Positions 1-9,451 of a DNA stretch of 64,000 bases are shown here, one piece after another (positions within the stretch are counted from its first letter, which is position 1; the number at the start of each line of letters is the position of its first letter). Position numbers and translations under genes: made by a program. Origin of the DNA: AP-15 sp963796155 (GTDB taxonomy: Bacteria > Pseudomonadota > Alphaproteobacteria > ATCC43930 > CGMCC-115725); the NCBI GenBank assembly GCA_963796155.1, contig CAWCKT010000002.1, positions 1 to 64,000 on the forward strand, given 5' to 3'. Below the pieces are notes generated by a model, which was given only the letters and a program-made list of their open reading frames with translations, did not search any database and was not told where the DNA came from.

Positions 1-1007
1 AAGGTGTTGAGGGGCAGCTCGCCGTCGAGCTCGATACGCCCGTCCTGGATGAAATCGAGTGCCGCGCCTTCCTCGCAGAACCCGTAGGATTCGAGGCCGT
101 AGATCACCGAGGCCGAGAAGCCGTCGTAGATCTGGGCGACGTCGACGTCCTTTGGGCCGAAGCCGGAGCGCTCCCAGGTCAATTTCGCCGAACTGCGGCC
201 GCCTTCCATGTAATCGGCGAGGCTGCCGATGCGTCCCGCCACCTCGAAATGGAGCCGCTGGCCATAGCCCGCGAGGTAGGCCGGCCGCGGCTTCAGGTCC
301 CGGGCCCGCTCGGCCGTCGTCAATACGATCGCAACCGCCCCTTGCACCGGGATGTCGCAATCGAACAGGCAAAACGGATACGCCACCATCCGCGAGTTGA
401 GGTAGTCCTCGCGGGTCAGCGGCGTGCCGTAGAAATAGGCGTGCGGATTGTGCTGCGTGTGACGGCGCTGGGTGACCGCCAATGTCGCCATCTTTTCGCG
501 GTTCTGATTGTGCCGCTCGAGCCAGCGGGTATAGGCGACCGCCATGCCCTGCCCCGGACCGCCAAAGCCGTAGGGTGCCGTGAACTGGGCGGCACCCTGC
601 GCGTGAGTGCCCGGAAGGTTCTGGTAAGTGCCGCGCGGGTTGTGCATCGCCCGCCACACGACCGCGTATTTGCACACCCCCGCGAGCAATGCATTGACCG
701 CCTGCTGCACTGCACCCCCGATATTTGTCGTGCCGACCTGGATGTGCCAGCTGAGATTGGGCAATTTCAGCATCGCCATCATGCAGTTGACGGACACGAT
801 CGAGATGCCGTCGACCTCCGCGTGGCCGGTCGCCGGCAGTTCCGGATAGGTCGCCAGACCGTCGATGTCGGGCAGCTGCAGCCCCGAGTCGGCGACCGCC
901 TCTTTCACGGCCGTCAGCGCATGGGCCGCGAGCGGAACCTCGGCCGACCGCGTAACCTTGGAAAAGCCGACGCCGCTGACGGCCACCTTGCACCGGTTCT
1001 CCCACAT
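1..1007 (-). CDS. Thiolase-fold (SCP2-thiolase / lipid-transfer type) protein, 3' end outside window
   Basis: The gene runs leftward off the window; about 335 residues are visible. The ATG has a perfect GGAGGT ribosome site at 1010-1015. The end matches the thiolase C-domain: an AQIYDGFSASVIYGLE block and then DGELPLNT, the beginning of the usual G(x)LPxNTxGG motif. At the place of the thiolase nucleophile the protein reads VGTTNIGGAV, with no cysteine, so it is unlikely to be a classical beta-ketothiolase. Members of this subfamily pair with DUF35 proteins and include the Ltp2-type aldolases of steroid side-chain breakdown. The DUF35 gene just upstream, on the same strand, fits that pairing. 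The family call is firm. The exact reaction (aldol cleavage or condensation of an acyl-CoA) is inference. Confidence 0.8.
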   Translation of the reverse strand, partial: MWENRCKVAVSGVGFSKVTRSAEVPLAAHALTAVKEAVADSGLQLPDIDGLATYPELPATGHAEVDGISIVSVNCMMAMLKLPNLSWHIQVGTTNIGGAVQQAVNALLAGVCKYAVVWRAMHNPRGTYQNLPGTHAQGAAQFTAPYGFGGPGQGMAVAYTRWLERHNQNREKMATLAVTQRRHTQHNPHAYFYGTPLTREDYLNSRMVAYPFCLFDCDIPVQGAVAIVLTTAERARDLKPRPAYLAGYGQRLHFEVAGRIGSLADYMEGGRSSAKLTWERSGFGPKDVDVAQIYDGFSASVIYGLESYGFCEEGAALDFIQDGRIELDGELPLNT

Positions 1008-1080
1008 GGCACCTCCAGAAGGACCGCGGCCGTCCCGGCCGCATCTCGCGGGCGAGACGCCCGCGCTCCGATAACCACTC

Positions 1081-1512
1081 TTACGCGACGCGCACGAGGC
1101 GGAACTGCGGCAAGGTGATGTCGTCGTTCAGCTTCTTAAAGACGACCTCGACGCGCCGCCCGACCTTGGCCTCGGTATAGGGCGCCTCCAAGAGGTTGCC
1201 GGCGAGCAGCGCGCCGGGCGCATCGTCGAGCTCGACGATGATGCTGGCATAGGGCACGGCGGACCCGAAGCGCTTGTCGCCGGTATGATACATGATCGTG
1301 TAGGCGTAGATCGTGCCGACGCCGCGCACCGGCTCGAACTTCAGGTCCGTCGCGACGCATTGGGTACAGGTCGCGTAGGGCGGATGCTGGAAATGCCTGC
1401 AACTCTGGCAGCGTTGCAATTCCAGAACGCCTCGCTTGGCCGCATCCCAGAACGGCTTCGTCCACTCGTTTGGCACCGGGATCGGCCGGGTGACCTTGCT
1501 CCAGTCGCTCAT
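1081..1512 (-). CDS. DUF35 / OB-fold zinc-ribbon protein (thiolase partner)
   Basis: This is a 143-residue protein starting at the ATG of MSDWSKV. A longer upstream open stretch has no family similarity and overlaps the divergent gene. The N-terminal rubredoxin-like zinc ribbon is visible as two Cys-x2-Cys pairs, CQSC and CTQC, followed by an OB-fold half (RGVGTIYAYTIMYH ... ARRVEVVFKKL-type strands). DUF35 proteins form hetero-complexes with thiolase-fold enzymes and help bind the acyl-CoA substrate. It lies 73 bases upstream of the thiolase-like gene on the same strand, so the two probably form one operon and one complex. Confidence 0.85.
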   Translation of the reverse strand: MSDWSKVTRPIPVPNEWTKPFWDAAKRGVLELQRCQSCRHFQHPPYATCTQCVATDLKFEPVRGVGTIYAYTIMYHTGDKRFGSAVPYASIIVELDDAPGALLAGNLLEAPYTEAKVGRRVEVVFKKLNDDITLPQFRLVRVA

Positions 1513-1570
1513 TGGCGGGATTATCCTCTCTCCGCGGGGGGAGCCCGGATGCATTTGAAAGGAGAACGTC

Positions 1571-4183
1571 TTGGCGAAGCAAGCGGCGATCTCAGTCGGG
1601 CCGGGCGAAATGATGGGCAATGCCGGACCGGGGATGCTGGCCGGCCTCAGGGTGATCGAGATCGCCGACGAGCGCGCCGAATATACCGGCCTCTTGCTGG
1701 CCGGGCTCGGCGCCGAGGTCATCAAGATCGAGCCGCCGGAAGGGAACGCTACAAGACGTATCGGACCGTTCCTCGAGGACCGGCCGGGTCTCGAACGCTC
1801 GCTGTTCTTCTGGAACTACAACCGCAACAAAAAATCCGTCGTGCTCGACCTGCACGAGGCTGCGGCACGTGAGCACTTGCTGCGCTTGCTCGGCGGCGCC
1901 GACATCCTGCTCGATGCGAGCTGCGGCGCTCTCAATGTGGCGCTGGATCTCGATCGCGCCGCGCTCAACGCGCGGTTTCCGGCGCTGATCACGGCGCGGA
2001 TGACCCCGTTCGGCGATGATGGGCCGTGGAAGGATCTCAAGAGTTCCGACCTGATCCATCTGGCGCTCGGCGGGATCATGATGAATTGCGGCTACGATCC
2101 CGACCCCAACCTCGAATACGACACGCCACCGATCGCGCCGCAGATTTGGCATGCCTATCACATCGCCGGCGAGCAGCTGGCGACCGGCATCATCGGCGCG
2201 CTGATCCACCGCGAGCGCAGCGGCGAGGGGCAGGATGTCGCGGTGGCGATCCACGAGGCGGTGTCGAAGAACCCCGAGCAGGACATCATGTATTGGGTCA
2301 TGCGCCGGGTGCCGCTGTGGCGGCTGACCAACCGACACGCCGCCGAATTTCCCAACCATTCGCCGAGCATTTGCCACACCAAGGACGGGCGCTGGTTCAT
2401 CACCCATGGCATGGGTGCTCGCGACTTGAAGAACCTCGTGCCGCTCTTGTCGAAATACAGTGCGCAGGCCGATCTGCAGCCGCCCCCGCCCGACGCCGAT
2501 CTCAGGGCGCGGCAGGTGCCCGGCACGGCCGGCAGCGACGAGACGCGGGCGCACATGCTCGATGTCGTGCAGCGCTTTGTCCGCGCCTGGACCTACAAGG
2601 ATATGCCGTGGCGCGAGGCGCAGGACGCGGGTCTCCTCTGGGCGCCGCTGCGCAAGCCGCACGAGAACGCACTTGACGAACATTGGCTCGCCCGCAAGAC
2701 CTTCGCCGATATCGAGCATCCGGAGCTCGGGCGGAGCTTCTGTTACCCGACCAGCAAATGGCTCGCCAGCAAGACGAGCTGGCAGGTCGGCCGCCGCGCG
2801 CCGCTGCTCGGCGAGGACACCAAGGCGGTGCTGAGCGAGGCGATCCGACGCCCGAGCGTACCGGCGCAGCCGCGCCGGGTCGAGAACCCGCGCCTCTCGG
2901 CCTCGCACAACAAGCCGTTCCCGCTGCAGGGGATCAAGATCCTCGATTTCGCCTGGTTTCTCGCCTCCGCGGGCGGCACGCGGTTCCTTGCGGCGATGGG
3001 CGCGGAGAGCTTCAAGGTCGAATGGAAGGATAATCCCGACACGCGGCTGGCGGCGATGGCGCCGGTCGGCGGCCGCGCCGCCCGCGATATGGCGACCGGC
3101 CCCTTGCCCGGCGTGCGCGATTCCGACATGGGCGGCCAGTTCAACAACAAGAATGCCGGCAAGCGCGGCATCTCGTTGAACATCCGGCATCCGAAAGGCC
3201 TCCAGATCGCCAAGGACATGGTGCGCATCTGCGACGTCGTCGCCGAGGGTTTCTCGCCCGGGGTATTGCAGCGCCTGGGCCTCGGCTACGACGTCATGAG
3301 GTCGATCCGGCCCGATATCATCTACATCCAGCAATCGGGCATGGGTGCCAACGGCACCTACGGGCGGATGCGCACGGTCGGCCCGGTCGCAGCGGCATTT
3401 GGCGGGCAGGGCGAGATGTCGGGCCTGCCGGAGCCGGCGATGCCCATCGGCTGGGGGTATTCCTACCTCGATTGGATGGGCGCCTACGGCTACGCGTTGG
3501 CGCTCTTGGGCGCGATCTATCACCGCGAGCGCACCGGCGAGGGCCAATGGATCGACGCCTCGCAATGCGAGTCGGGTATTTTCCTGACCGGTACCACGAT
3601 CCTCGACTGGTCGGCCAATGAGCGCGAGTTCCGCCGCTACGGCAACCGCTCACCGTACAAGCCGGCAGCACCGCACGGGGCCTATCGCTGTAAAGGCAAG
3701 GATCGCTGGATTGCCATTGCTTGCTTCACCGATGACGAATGGCGCGCGTTGGCGCAAGCAGCCACGCACGGCGAATGGCTCGACGACCGCCGCTTCGACA
3801 CCCTGCAGCACCGGCTGATCCACCAGGATTCGCTCGATGCTACGATCGAGGCGTGGACGCTCGCGCAAGACCGTTACGACTGCATGATGAAACTGCAGAA
3901 GGCCGGGGTGCCGGCCGGGGTGTGCCAGAACGCCGAGGACCGCGTGGACACCGACCCGCAGCTCAAGCACCTCAAATGGCTGACCGAAGTGACCGGCACC
4001 AAGATCGGCACCTGGCCGATCTATGAGCTGCCGATGAAGTTCAGCAAGACCCCGGCCTATATCGGCGGCCCGACCAATCGTGGCGCGCCATGCTACGGCG
4101 AGGACAACATGTGGGTGCTTACCGAGCTGCTCGGCCGCAGCCCCAGCGAAGTCGAGCGGCTTGTCGAGGAGGGCGTCATTTGA
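1571..4183 (+). CDS. Double-length class III CoA-transferase (CaiB/BaiF family), two fused domains
   Basis: The protein has 870 residues, twice the family norm of about 400, and contains two CaiB-like modules (about 23-430 and 445-870). The TTG start is chosen because AAAGGAG lies at 1558-1564 with good spacing. Module starts GLRVIEIADERAEYTG and GIKILDFAWFLASAGG are both typical. The second module keeps the GQ-x-x-D motif with the catalytic aspartate at D662 (GQWIDAS). The first module has alanine at the matching position, A224 (GQDVAVA). Enzymes of this family move CoA between carboxylic acids through an aspartyl-CoA thioester, or racemise acyl-CoAs. Here probably only the second module is catalytic. 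It is divergent from the DUF35-thiolase operon, suggesting a shared acyl-CoA pathway; the substrate is unknown. Confidence 0.9.
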   Translation: MAKQAAISVGPGEMMGNAGPGMLAGLRVIEIADERAEYTGLLLAGLGAEVIKIEPPEGNATRRIGPFLEDRPGLERSLFFWNYNRNKKSVVLDLHEAAAREHLLRLLGGADILLDASCGALNVALDLDRAALNARFPALITARMTPFGDDGPWKDLKSSDLIHLALGGIMMNCGYDPDPNLEYDTPPIAPQIWHAYHIAGEQLATGIIGALIHRERSGEGQDVAVAIHEAVSKNPEQDIMYWVMRRVPLWRLTNRHAAEFPNHSPSICHTKDGRWFITHGMGARDLKNLVPLLSKYSAQADLQPPPPDADLRARQVPGTAGSDETRAHMLDVVQRFVRAWTYKDMPWREAQDAGLLWAPLRKPHENALDEHWLARKTFADIEHPELGRSFCYPTSKWLASKTSWQVGRRAPLLGEDTKAVLSEAIRRPSVPAQPRRVENPRLSASHNKPFPLQGIKILDFAWFLASAGGTRFLAAMGAESFKVEWKDNPDTRLAAMAPVGGRAARDMATGPLPGVRDSDMGGQFNNKNAGKRGISLNIRHPKGLQIAKDMVRICDVVAEGFSPGVLQRLGLGYDVMRSIRPDIIYIQQSGMGANGTYGRMRTVGPVAAAFGGQGEMSGLPEPAMPIGWGYSYLDWMGAYGYALALLGAIYHRERTGEGQWIDASQCESGIFLTGTTILDWSANEREFRRYGNRSPYKPAAPHGAYRCKGKDRWIAIACFTDDEWRALAQAATHGEWLDDRRFDTLQHRLIHQDSLDATIEAWTLAQDRYDCMMKLQKAGVPAGVCQNAEDRVDTDPQLKHLKWLTEVTGTKIGTWPIYELPMKFSKTPAYIGGPTNRGAPCYGEDNMWVLTELLGRSPSEVERLVEEGVI

Positions 4184-4196
4184 TGTTCGACGAGCG

Positions 4197-4970
4197 TCAG
4201 GTTCCCCGGCCTGGATAGCTGACCGCCATGCCGGCGCGGACGTCCTGCTGGATGCCGTATTGCGGGAACGGGTAGCGCAGGCCGTTCTTGGCGAGCGCCT
4301 CCATGCCGGCGATCGCCTTGGCGAGATGATCGGGCGGCAGCGCCATCAGCATCTCGTCGTCCAGCACGCCGCCGTAGCGGCGCTCGGCGAAGCACGGTAT
4401 CGAGAGGCTCGGTTCTCGGGTCTTCAAGGCGCGGCCCCAGGAATCGGCACACGCGGATTCGCCGACGATGCTCCAGTCGAAGCGCTTGTAGCCCGACCAT
4501 TGCAGGCCATTGATGAAATAGATCATGGCACCCGGCGTCGCGTAAAACAGCGCGATGTCCGGTGGATCGAGCCTGCCGCTGGCGAGCGGGGCCACGGCGA
4601 GCGCCTCGTAGCGACCGTCGGGGACGCACTCCATCCCCTCCTGATGCGCGCGCGCGTCTTCCGGCGTGCTGTACCAGACGCCCACCATGTGCTCACCCGA
4701 GCGCCATTTGTCGTCCTTCGCAAGACCGAGCCCGACCACCGCCCGACACTGCGCGCCGACGAGATCCTCGCTCGTCAGCCCGACGGTCCAGCCGAGACGC
4801 GCGGCTTGGGCGACGATCTGATCAAGGGTGTGCACCGCCTTCGGCCGGCGGATCCGCGGGATCGCTTCCATCTCTTCGCGGCGCTCGAACAGCTTCATGC
4901 CGAACGGGATCGCCCGCAGCTTTAGCAGGCGCTCCAAATCAGCGACGAGCCTGGTCCAATCGGTGTTCAT
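4197..4970 (-). CDS. DUF169 family protein
   Basis: This is a protein of about 257 residues starting MNTDWTRLVADLERLL. An ATG three codons upstream at 4979 is equally possible, as neither has a strong ribosome site. The pattern (LRAIPFGMKLFE near the start, then a cysteine-containing VGAQCRAVVGLG, ALFYATPGAMIYFINGLQW and a late SIPCFAERRYGG) matches the DUF169 family, whose function is unknown and which often occurs with acyl-CoA or C1 genes. It converges with the CoA-transferase gene, with 13 bases between the stops. No signal peptide or membrane helix is seen. Confidence 0.7.
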   Translation of the reverse strand: MNTDWTRLVADLERLLKLRAIPFGMKLFERREEMEAIPRIRRPKAVHTLDQIVAQAARLGWTVGLTSEDLVGAQCRAVVGLGLAKDDKWRSGEHMVGVWYSTPEDARAHQEGMECVPDGRYEALAVAPLASGRLDPPDIALFYATPGAMIYFINGLQWSGYKRFDWSIVGESACADSWGRALKTREPSLSIPCFAERRYGGVLDDEMLMALPPDHLAKAIAGMEALAKNGLRYPFPQYGIQQDVRAGMAVSYPGRGT

Positions 4971-5074
4971 AGCCGGCATCTCTCGACGAGGTTTGGTCGA
5001 GCACATTAATCTCGATGTGCTTGGTTGTCTCACACTCGCTCCCCAAAGAGGTGAGGGGTGAAGGAGTAATCCTC

Positions 5075-6622
5075 GTGCGGTTTCTCGGCGTCCATCCCGG
5101 CCCGCTGCTCTATTCGCGGATATTCTTGCGGCTCGAGCCGCTCGGTCTCGAACTCGTAGCCCAAGCGGCGCGGCGCGCCGGGCATGCGGTCCGGCTGATC
5201 GACCTGCAGGTCGAGGATCACCCCGCCTATTTCCGATTGCTCGACGGCTGGCGGCCGGATGCCGTCGCTTTTTCCTGCAACTACCTCGCGAACGTCCCGG
5301 AGATCGTCGATCTTGCCAAGGCGTCGAAGGCCCGCTTACCGAAGACCTTCGTCTGCGTTGGCGGGCACAGTGCCTCATTTACCGCGAGCGCGCTGATCGA
5401 GCACGGGGCGGGTGCCATCGACTGCGTCCTCAAAGGCGAGGGCGAGGCGGCGATGCCATTGCTCCTCGATGCGATCAAGGGGGGACGGGATATCGCGTCG
5501 GTTCCCGGTGCGGTCACCGCGACGGGAGAGGGGCCGCCGCCCGGTTTTGTCCCTTCGCTCGACGATCTGATGCCGGCGCGCGACCTGCTGCGCCACCGCC
5601 GGAAATATTTTCTCGGTACGCTCGATCCGTGTGCCTCGATCGAGTTCTCGCGCGGCTGCCCGTGGGACTGCACCTTCTGCAGTGCCTGGACCTTTTACGG
5701 CCGCAGCTATCGGCTGGTCAGCCCGGATAGGGTCGTCGAGGATCTCCGGACGATCCGCGAACCGGGGGTCTTCATCGTCGACGACGTGGCCTTCGTGCAG
5801 GAGAGGCACGGAATGGAAATCGGCGAGGCGATCATCCGCGCCGGCATCCGCAAGCACTATTACCTCGAAACTCGTGGCGACGTGTTGCTCCGCAACAAGG
5901 AAGTCTTTCGTTTCTGGAAAAGACTTGGCCTCGAATACATGTTCATCGGCCTCGAGGCGATCGACGAGGAAGGCTTGCGCAAGCACCGCAAACGGGTCTC
6001 GCTGGGCCGCAATTTCGAGGCGCTCGAATTCGCCCGTTCACTCGGGATCATGGTCGCGATCAACCTGATCGCCGACCCTGACTGGGACCACGAGCGCTTC
6101 CGCATCGTTCGTGAATGGGGTGTCGAGCTGCCCGAGGTCGTCAACATCAGCGTCAACACGCCATACCCCGGGACCGAAAGTTGGGTCACCGAGGGCGGCC
6201 AGGTCGCCAGTCGCGACTACCGGCTTTACGACATTCAGCACACGGTGCTGCCGACGCGGCTGCCGCTGGCCGAGTTCTATGACGAGCTGGTAACCACCCA
6301 GCGGGCCTTCTATCGCAAGCATCTCGGGTGGCGGCGGGTCATGAACACGGCGGGAGTCATCGCCGGGCATCTGATGCACGGCCAGACCAACTTCGTGAGG
6401 AGCCTGTTCAACCTCGACCGGGTTTTCCGGCCCGAATTTCTCCTCGCCGACCACGCTCTGCCGGTAGAGTACGAAATACCCTTGCCGCAGTCTTTCGCCG
6501 CCGGAGGAGCGCCGGGTCGCACCGCGCTCTACATTCACCCGCCGCGAGGCCGCAAAGGGCGCGCGATCGACCAGGCTACCGAGCGCTTTGTCGAAGAAAC
6601 GCGGATGGGGATCACACCCTGA
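5075..6622 (+). CDS. hpnR: B12-binding radical SAM protein, HpnR-type (hopanoid C-3 methylase), copy 1
   Basis: The protein has 515 residues from a GTG start, preceded by AAGGAG at 5061-5066; this start also aligns exactly with the second copy at 7774. Residues 1-170 form a cobalamin-binding Rossmann-type domain. The radical SAM 4Fe-4S motif Cys-x3-Cys-x2-Cys is CPWDCTFC with C195, C199 and C202. The opening FLRLEPLGLELVAQAARRAG and the IDLQVED segment are characteristic of HpnR, which methylates hopanoids at C-3 using SAM and cobalamin. No squalene-hopene cyclase or other hpn gene is in this window, so the substrate is inferred from family resemblance only. The second copy is very similar over its full length. 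Confidence 0.75.
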   Translation: MRFLGVHPGPLLYSRIFLRLEPLGLELVAQAARRAGHAVRLIDLQVEDHPAYFRLLDGWRPDAVAFSCNYLANVPEIVDLAKASKARLPKTFVCVGGHSASFTASALIEHGAGAIDCVLKGEGEAAMPLLLDAIKGGRDIASVPGAVTATGEGPPPGFVPSLDDLMPARDLLRHRRKYFLGTLDPCASIEFSRGCPWDCTFCSAWTFYGRSYRLVSPDRVVEDLRTIREPGVFIVDDVAFVQERHGMEIGEAIIRAGIRKHYYLETRGDVLLRNKEVFRFWKRLGLEYMFIGLEAIDEEGLRKHRKRVSLGRNFEALEFARSLGIMVAINLIADPDWDHERFRIVREWGVELPEVVNISVNTPYPGTESWVTEGGQVASRDYRLYDIQHTVLPTRLPLAEFYDELVTTQRAFYRKHLGWRRVMNTAGVIAGHLMHGQTNFVRSLFNLDRVFRPEFLLADHALPVEYEIPLPQSFAAGGAPGRTALYIHPPRGRKGRAIDQATERFVEETRMGITP

Positions 6623-6637
6623 TGGATCGGCGAAAGG

Positions 6638-7456
6638 TCAGTCCATGAAGCGATGATCGATGCCGCGCTCGCGCAGTTCGGCCAGATAGCCCTCGACCGT
6701 GCCGAACTCGGTCTCGAACTCCATCCGCACCGGTACCATCTGACTGCCGCCCGCTACCCGGGCATACCAGAGCTTGCCCCGTTTATAGGTCCCCGCGGCC
6801 TGATCGGTCGGAAAGCCCGGAATATCTTCGCGAGCGACGTTACAAGCTATGGTTGAGCCAGAGAAGTGTTGGCCCCCCTGGGGTGAGAGCGTTTCCGACC
6901 GGGCGTCGCTGAAGCGGAGATTGTAGCGGCTGAGGCCATCAAACACCGGAATAACAAGTGCGCAGGTGCCGCTCTTTGCGAGTTGCCGTTCGAGAATGAA
7001 AAACGCCGTCAGCTGATCGACGGTGCCGCGGATCTGATCCTCTGCTGTCGAGGTGTGCAGGGCGGCCGAGGGCGGCGTCTGGTCGCTCGCTACCGTGCCG
7101 TCGGTGCGGTAATCGATCCGGTAATGGCGATCGGTGCCGTTTCGGCGCACATCGCCGTGGTATGCGTCGGGCTCCACGGCATCATGCGCCAGCCTTCCAT
7201 GCACCTCGGAGTGGCTATTGAGGTCGACAAAGATGCTGGCGATGCCCCGGGTGTCCAGATCCGTCGCTATGGTGTACCGGTCCCCTGATGCGGCAACACG
7301 GGTGCGGTTGGTCAACACGTGGAAACCGGCAAACCCGTACACCTCGATGCGCAGCTCGACGGGGTCCGGTTCCTGCGCCGGCGCCGCCAATACGCCGAGG
7401 GCGCCGAAGGCCGTGGCAACGAGCGCCGGGAGAATGGCAAAGCGGGCGGAGATCAT
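6638..7456 (-). CDS. Secreted DUF3108 family protein
   Basis: This 272-residue protein has a clear signal peptide (MISARFAILPALVATAFGALGVLAAPAQ-type, cut around residue 26-28; only the first part is quoted as a motif). The remainder matches DUF3108: a TVDQLTAFFILERQL segment, a conserved cysteine in GTCALVIPVFDG, a second cysteine in STIACNV, and the late VPVRMEFETEFGTVEGYL strand pair. DUF3108 proteins are periplasmic, LolA/LppX-like beta-sheet proteins of unproven function. The gene sits between the two hpnR copies, converging with the first (15 bases between stops) and divergent from the second. A role in envelope lipid handling is a reasonable guess from context and fold class, not shown by the sequence. 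Confidence 0.72.
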   Translation of the reverse strand: MISARFAILPALVATAFGALGVLAAPAQEPDPVELRIEVYGFAGFHVLTNRTRVAASGDRYTIATDLDTRGIASIFVDLNSHSEVHGRLAHDAVEPDAYHGDVRRNGTDRHYRIDYRTDGTVASDQTPPSAALHTSTAEDQIRGTVDQLTAFFILERQLAKSGTCALVIPVFDGLSRYNLRFSDARSETLSPQGGQHFSGSTIACNVAREDIPGFPTDQAAGTYKRGKLWYARVAGGSQMVPVRMEFETEFGTVEGYLAELRERGIDHRFMD

Positions 7457-7773
7457 AGCTCTGAATTATCTCACATTTGGTCGATCACTGTCCAGTTTAG
7501 GGGCCCCGCCGACGTGAAGCCTGAGCGTGCCTCGGCTTTCTCCGACGATCGGCAACGCGCGTGGATCGAAGGGCTCGGTTCACGTGTTTTGCAGGCACTC
7601 TCCCGGAAATCGGCGCGGGCGGATTTGCCGACCACGCGCCGCCAGAAACATTTGCAGCCGGACCGATCGCGGTCCGATCCTGCGTCGCTTTCAGTCGCAG
7701 GAGGTGTTTATTAACAGCTTAACCGAAAGGCCTGTCGTCTTGATCGGCCCACGTTGACGAGAGGAGGGTTGCC

Positions 7774-9312
7774 ATGCGGCTTCTCGGCGTTTTTCCCGGA
7801 GTGCTCCATTATTCAAAGATCTTTCTGCGGCTCGAGCCGATCGGCCTCGAGCTCGTCGCCCAGGCGGTACGGCAGGCGGGACACGAGGTCCGGCTGATCG
7901 ATCTGCAGGTCGAGGACCAGCGCGCCTATTTCCGAATGCTCGAAAGCTGGCGGCCGGACGTCATCGCCTTTTCCTGCAACTATCTGCCGCACGTCCCCGA
8001 GATCGTCGATCTCGCCAAGGCGACGAAGACCCGGTTCCCGCGGATGTTCATCTGCGTCGGCGGCCACAGCGCCTCTTTCACCGCCGGCTCGATCATCGAG
8101 CACGGCGCAGGCGCCATCGACTGCGTGCTGAAGGGCGAGGGCGAGGCTGGCATGCCGATGCTCTTGGCCGCGATCGAGGGCGGCCGCGACCCGGTAACGG
8201 TGGCGGGTGCGGTAACCGCGGACGGAGAGGGGCCGCCGCCCGGCTTCGTCCACTCGCTCGATGATTTGACGCCGGCGCGCGATCTGCTGCGCCATCGCCG
8301 GAAATATTTTCTCGGCACCCTCGATCCCTGCGCCACGATCGAGTTTTCGCGCGGCTGTCCGTGGGATTGCTCGTTCTGCAGCGCCTGGACCTTTTATGGC
8401 CGAAGTTATCGGCTGATCAGCCCGGAGCGGGCGGTCGAGGATCTGCGGTCGATCCGTGAGCCGGGGGTCTTCATCGTCGACGATGTCGCCTTTCTGCAGG
8501 AGCGGCACGGGATGGCAATCGGTGAGGCGATAGCCCGCGCCGGCATCAAGAAGCAGTATTACCTCGAGACCCGCGGCGACGTGCTGCTGCGCAACAAGGA
8601 AGTCTTTCGTTTTTGGAAGAAGCTCGGCCTCGAATACATGTTTCTCGGCATCGAAGCGATCGATGAGGAGGGACTGCAGAAATTCCGCAAGCGGGTCACT
8701 CTCGGCCGCAATTTCGAGGCGTTGGAGTTCGCGCGCTCGCTCGGGATCTACGTTTTGATCAATTTGATCGCCGATCCCGAGTGGGACCGCGAGCGCTTCC
8801 GCATATTGCGGGAATGGGCGCTCGAGCTGCCGGAGGTGGTCAATGTTAGCGTCAACACCCCCTATCCTGGAACCGAGAGCTGGATTAGCGAGGGCGGGCG
8901 AGTGTCAAGCCGCGACTACCGGCTTTATGACATTCAGCATGCGGTCCTGCCGACAAAGCTGCCGCTCGCCGAGTTTTATGAGGAACTAGTGACCACCCAG
9001 CAGGCCTTTTACCGCAAGCATATGGGGTGGCGACGGCTGATGAAGACTGCAGGGGTCGTTGCCGGGCAGCTTGCGCGCGGTCAAACCAATTTTCTCGGCA
9101 GTCTGTTCAACCTCGAACGAGTGTTTCGGCCCGAATATCTGCTCGCCGACCACACAAGGCCGATCGATTACCAGATCCCGTTGCCGGGGACTGAACCGAC
9201 CCGGCCTCGAACCCCCCTCTACGTACTCGCTCCACGGGGTCGAAGGGGACGTTCTATCGATGCGGCGACCGAGCGCTTCGTCGACGAGACGCGAATGAGT
9301 ACCGCATCATAA
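7774..9312 (+). CDS. hpnR: B12-binding radical SAM protein, HpnR-type, copy 2
   Basis: The protein has 512 residues from an ATG preceded by GAGGAGGG at 7761-7768. The architecture is the same as copy 1: a cobalamin domain, then CPWDCSFC with C195, C199 and C202 at identical positions. Similarity runs through the entire length and, judged by eye, about three quarters of residues are identical. It diverges most at the extreme C-terminus. Copy 2 is followed on the same strand by the ABC exporter genes, after a 139-base gap. Two full-length HpnR paralogues side by side is unusual: a single copy is expected for 3-methylhopanoid formation, so one may act on a different lipid or at a different step. 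Confidence 0.75.
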   Translation: MRLLGVFPGVLHYSKIFLRLEPIGLELVAQAVRQAGHEVRLIDLQVEDQRAYFRMLESWRPDVIAFSCNYLPHVPEIVDLAKATKTRFPRMFICVGGHSASFTAGSIIEHGAGAIDCVLKGEGEAGMPMLLAAIEGGRDPVTVAGAVTADGEGPPPGFVHSLDDLTPARDLLRHRRKYFLGTLDPCATIEFSRGCPWDCSFCSAWTFYGRSYRLISPERAVEDLRSIREPGVFIVDDVAFLQERHGMAIGEAIARAGIKKQYYLETRGDVLLRNKEVFRFWKKLGLEYMFLGIEAIDEEGLQKFRKRVTLGRNFEALEFARSLGIYVLINLIADPEWDRERFRILREWALELPEVVNVSVNTPYPGTESWISEGGRVSSRDYRLYDIQHAVLPTKLPLAEFYEELVTTQQAFYRKHMGWRRLMKTAGVVAGQLARGQTNFLGSLFNLERVFRPEYLLADHTRPIDYQIPLPGTEPTRPRTPLYVLAPRGRRGRSIDAATERFVDETRMSTAS

Positions 9313-9451
9313 CGTGCCGACCGGGTCGGGCTCGCTCCATGAAGTGGCTATCGAGGCCGCGCCGGACGGGTTCGAATAGACGGGCGCGGTGCGCTTCCGT
9401 CATAAGCGCTTCGCGGCTAGAGTTTCGTCTCCTGGGGGTGAAGTCCGGCAA

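Noticed and set aside
1592..3565. Long minus-strand frame of 657 codons opposite the CoA-transferase
   Set aside because: It is a GC-driven shadow. The plus strand has clear family motifs throughout and the minus product resembles nothing.
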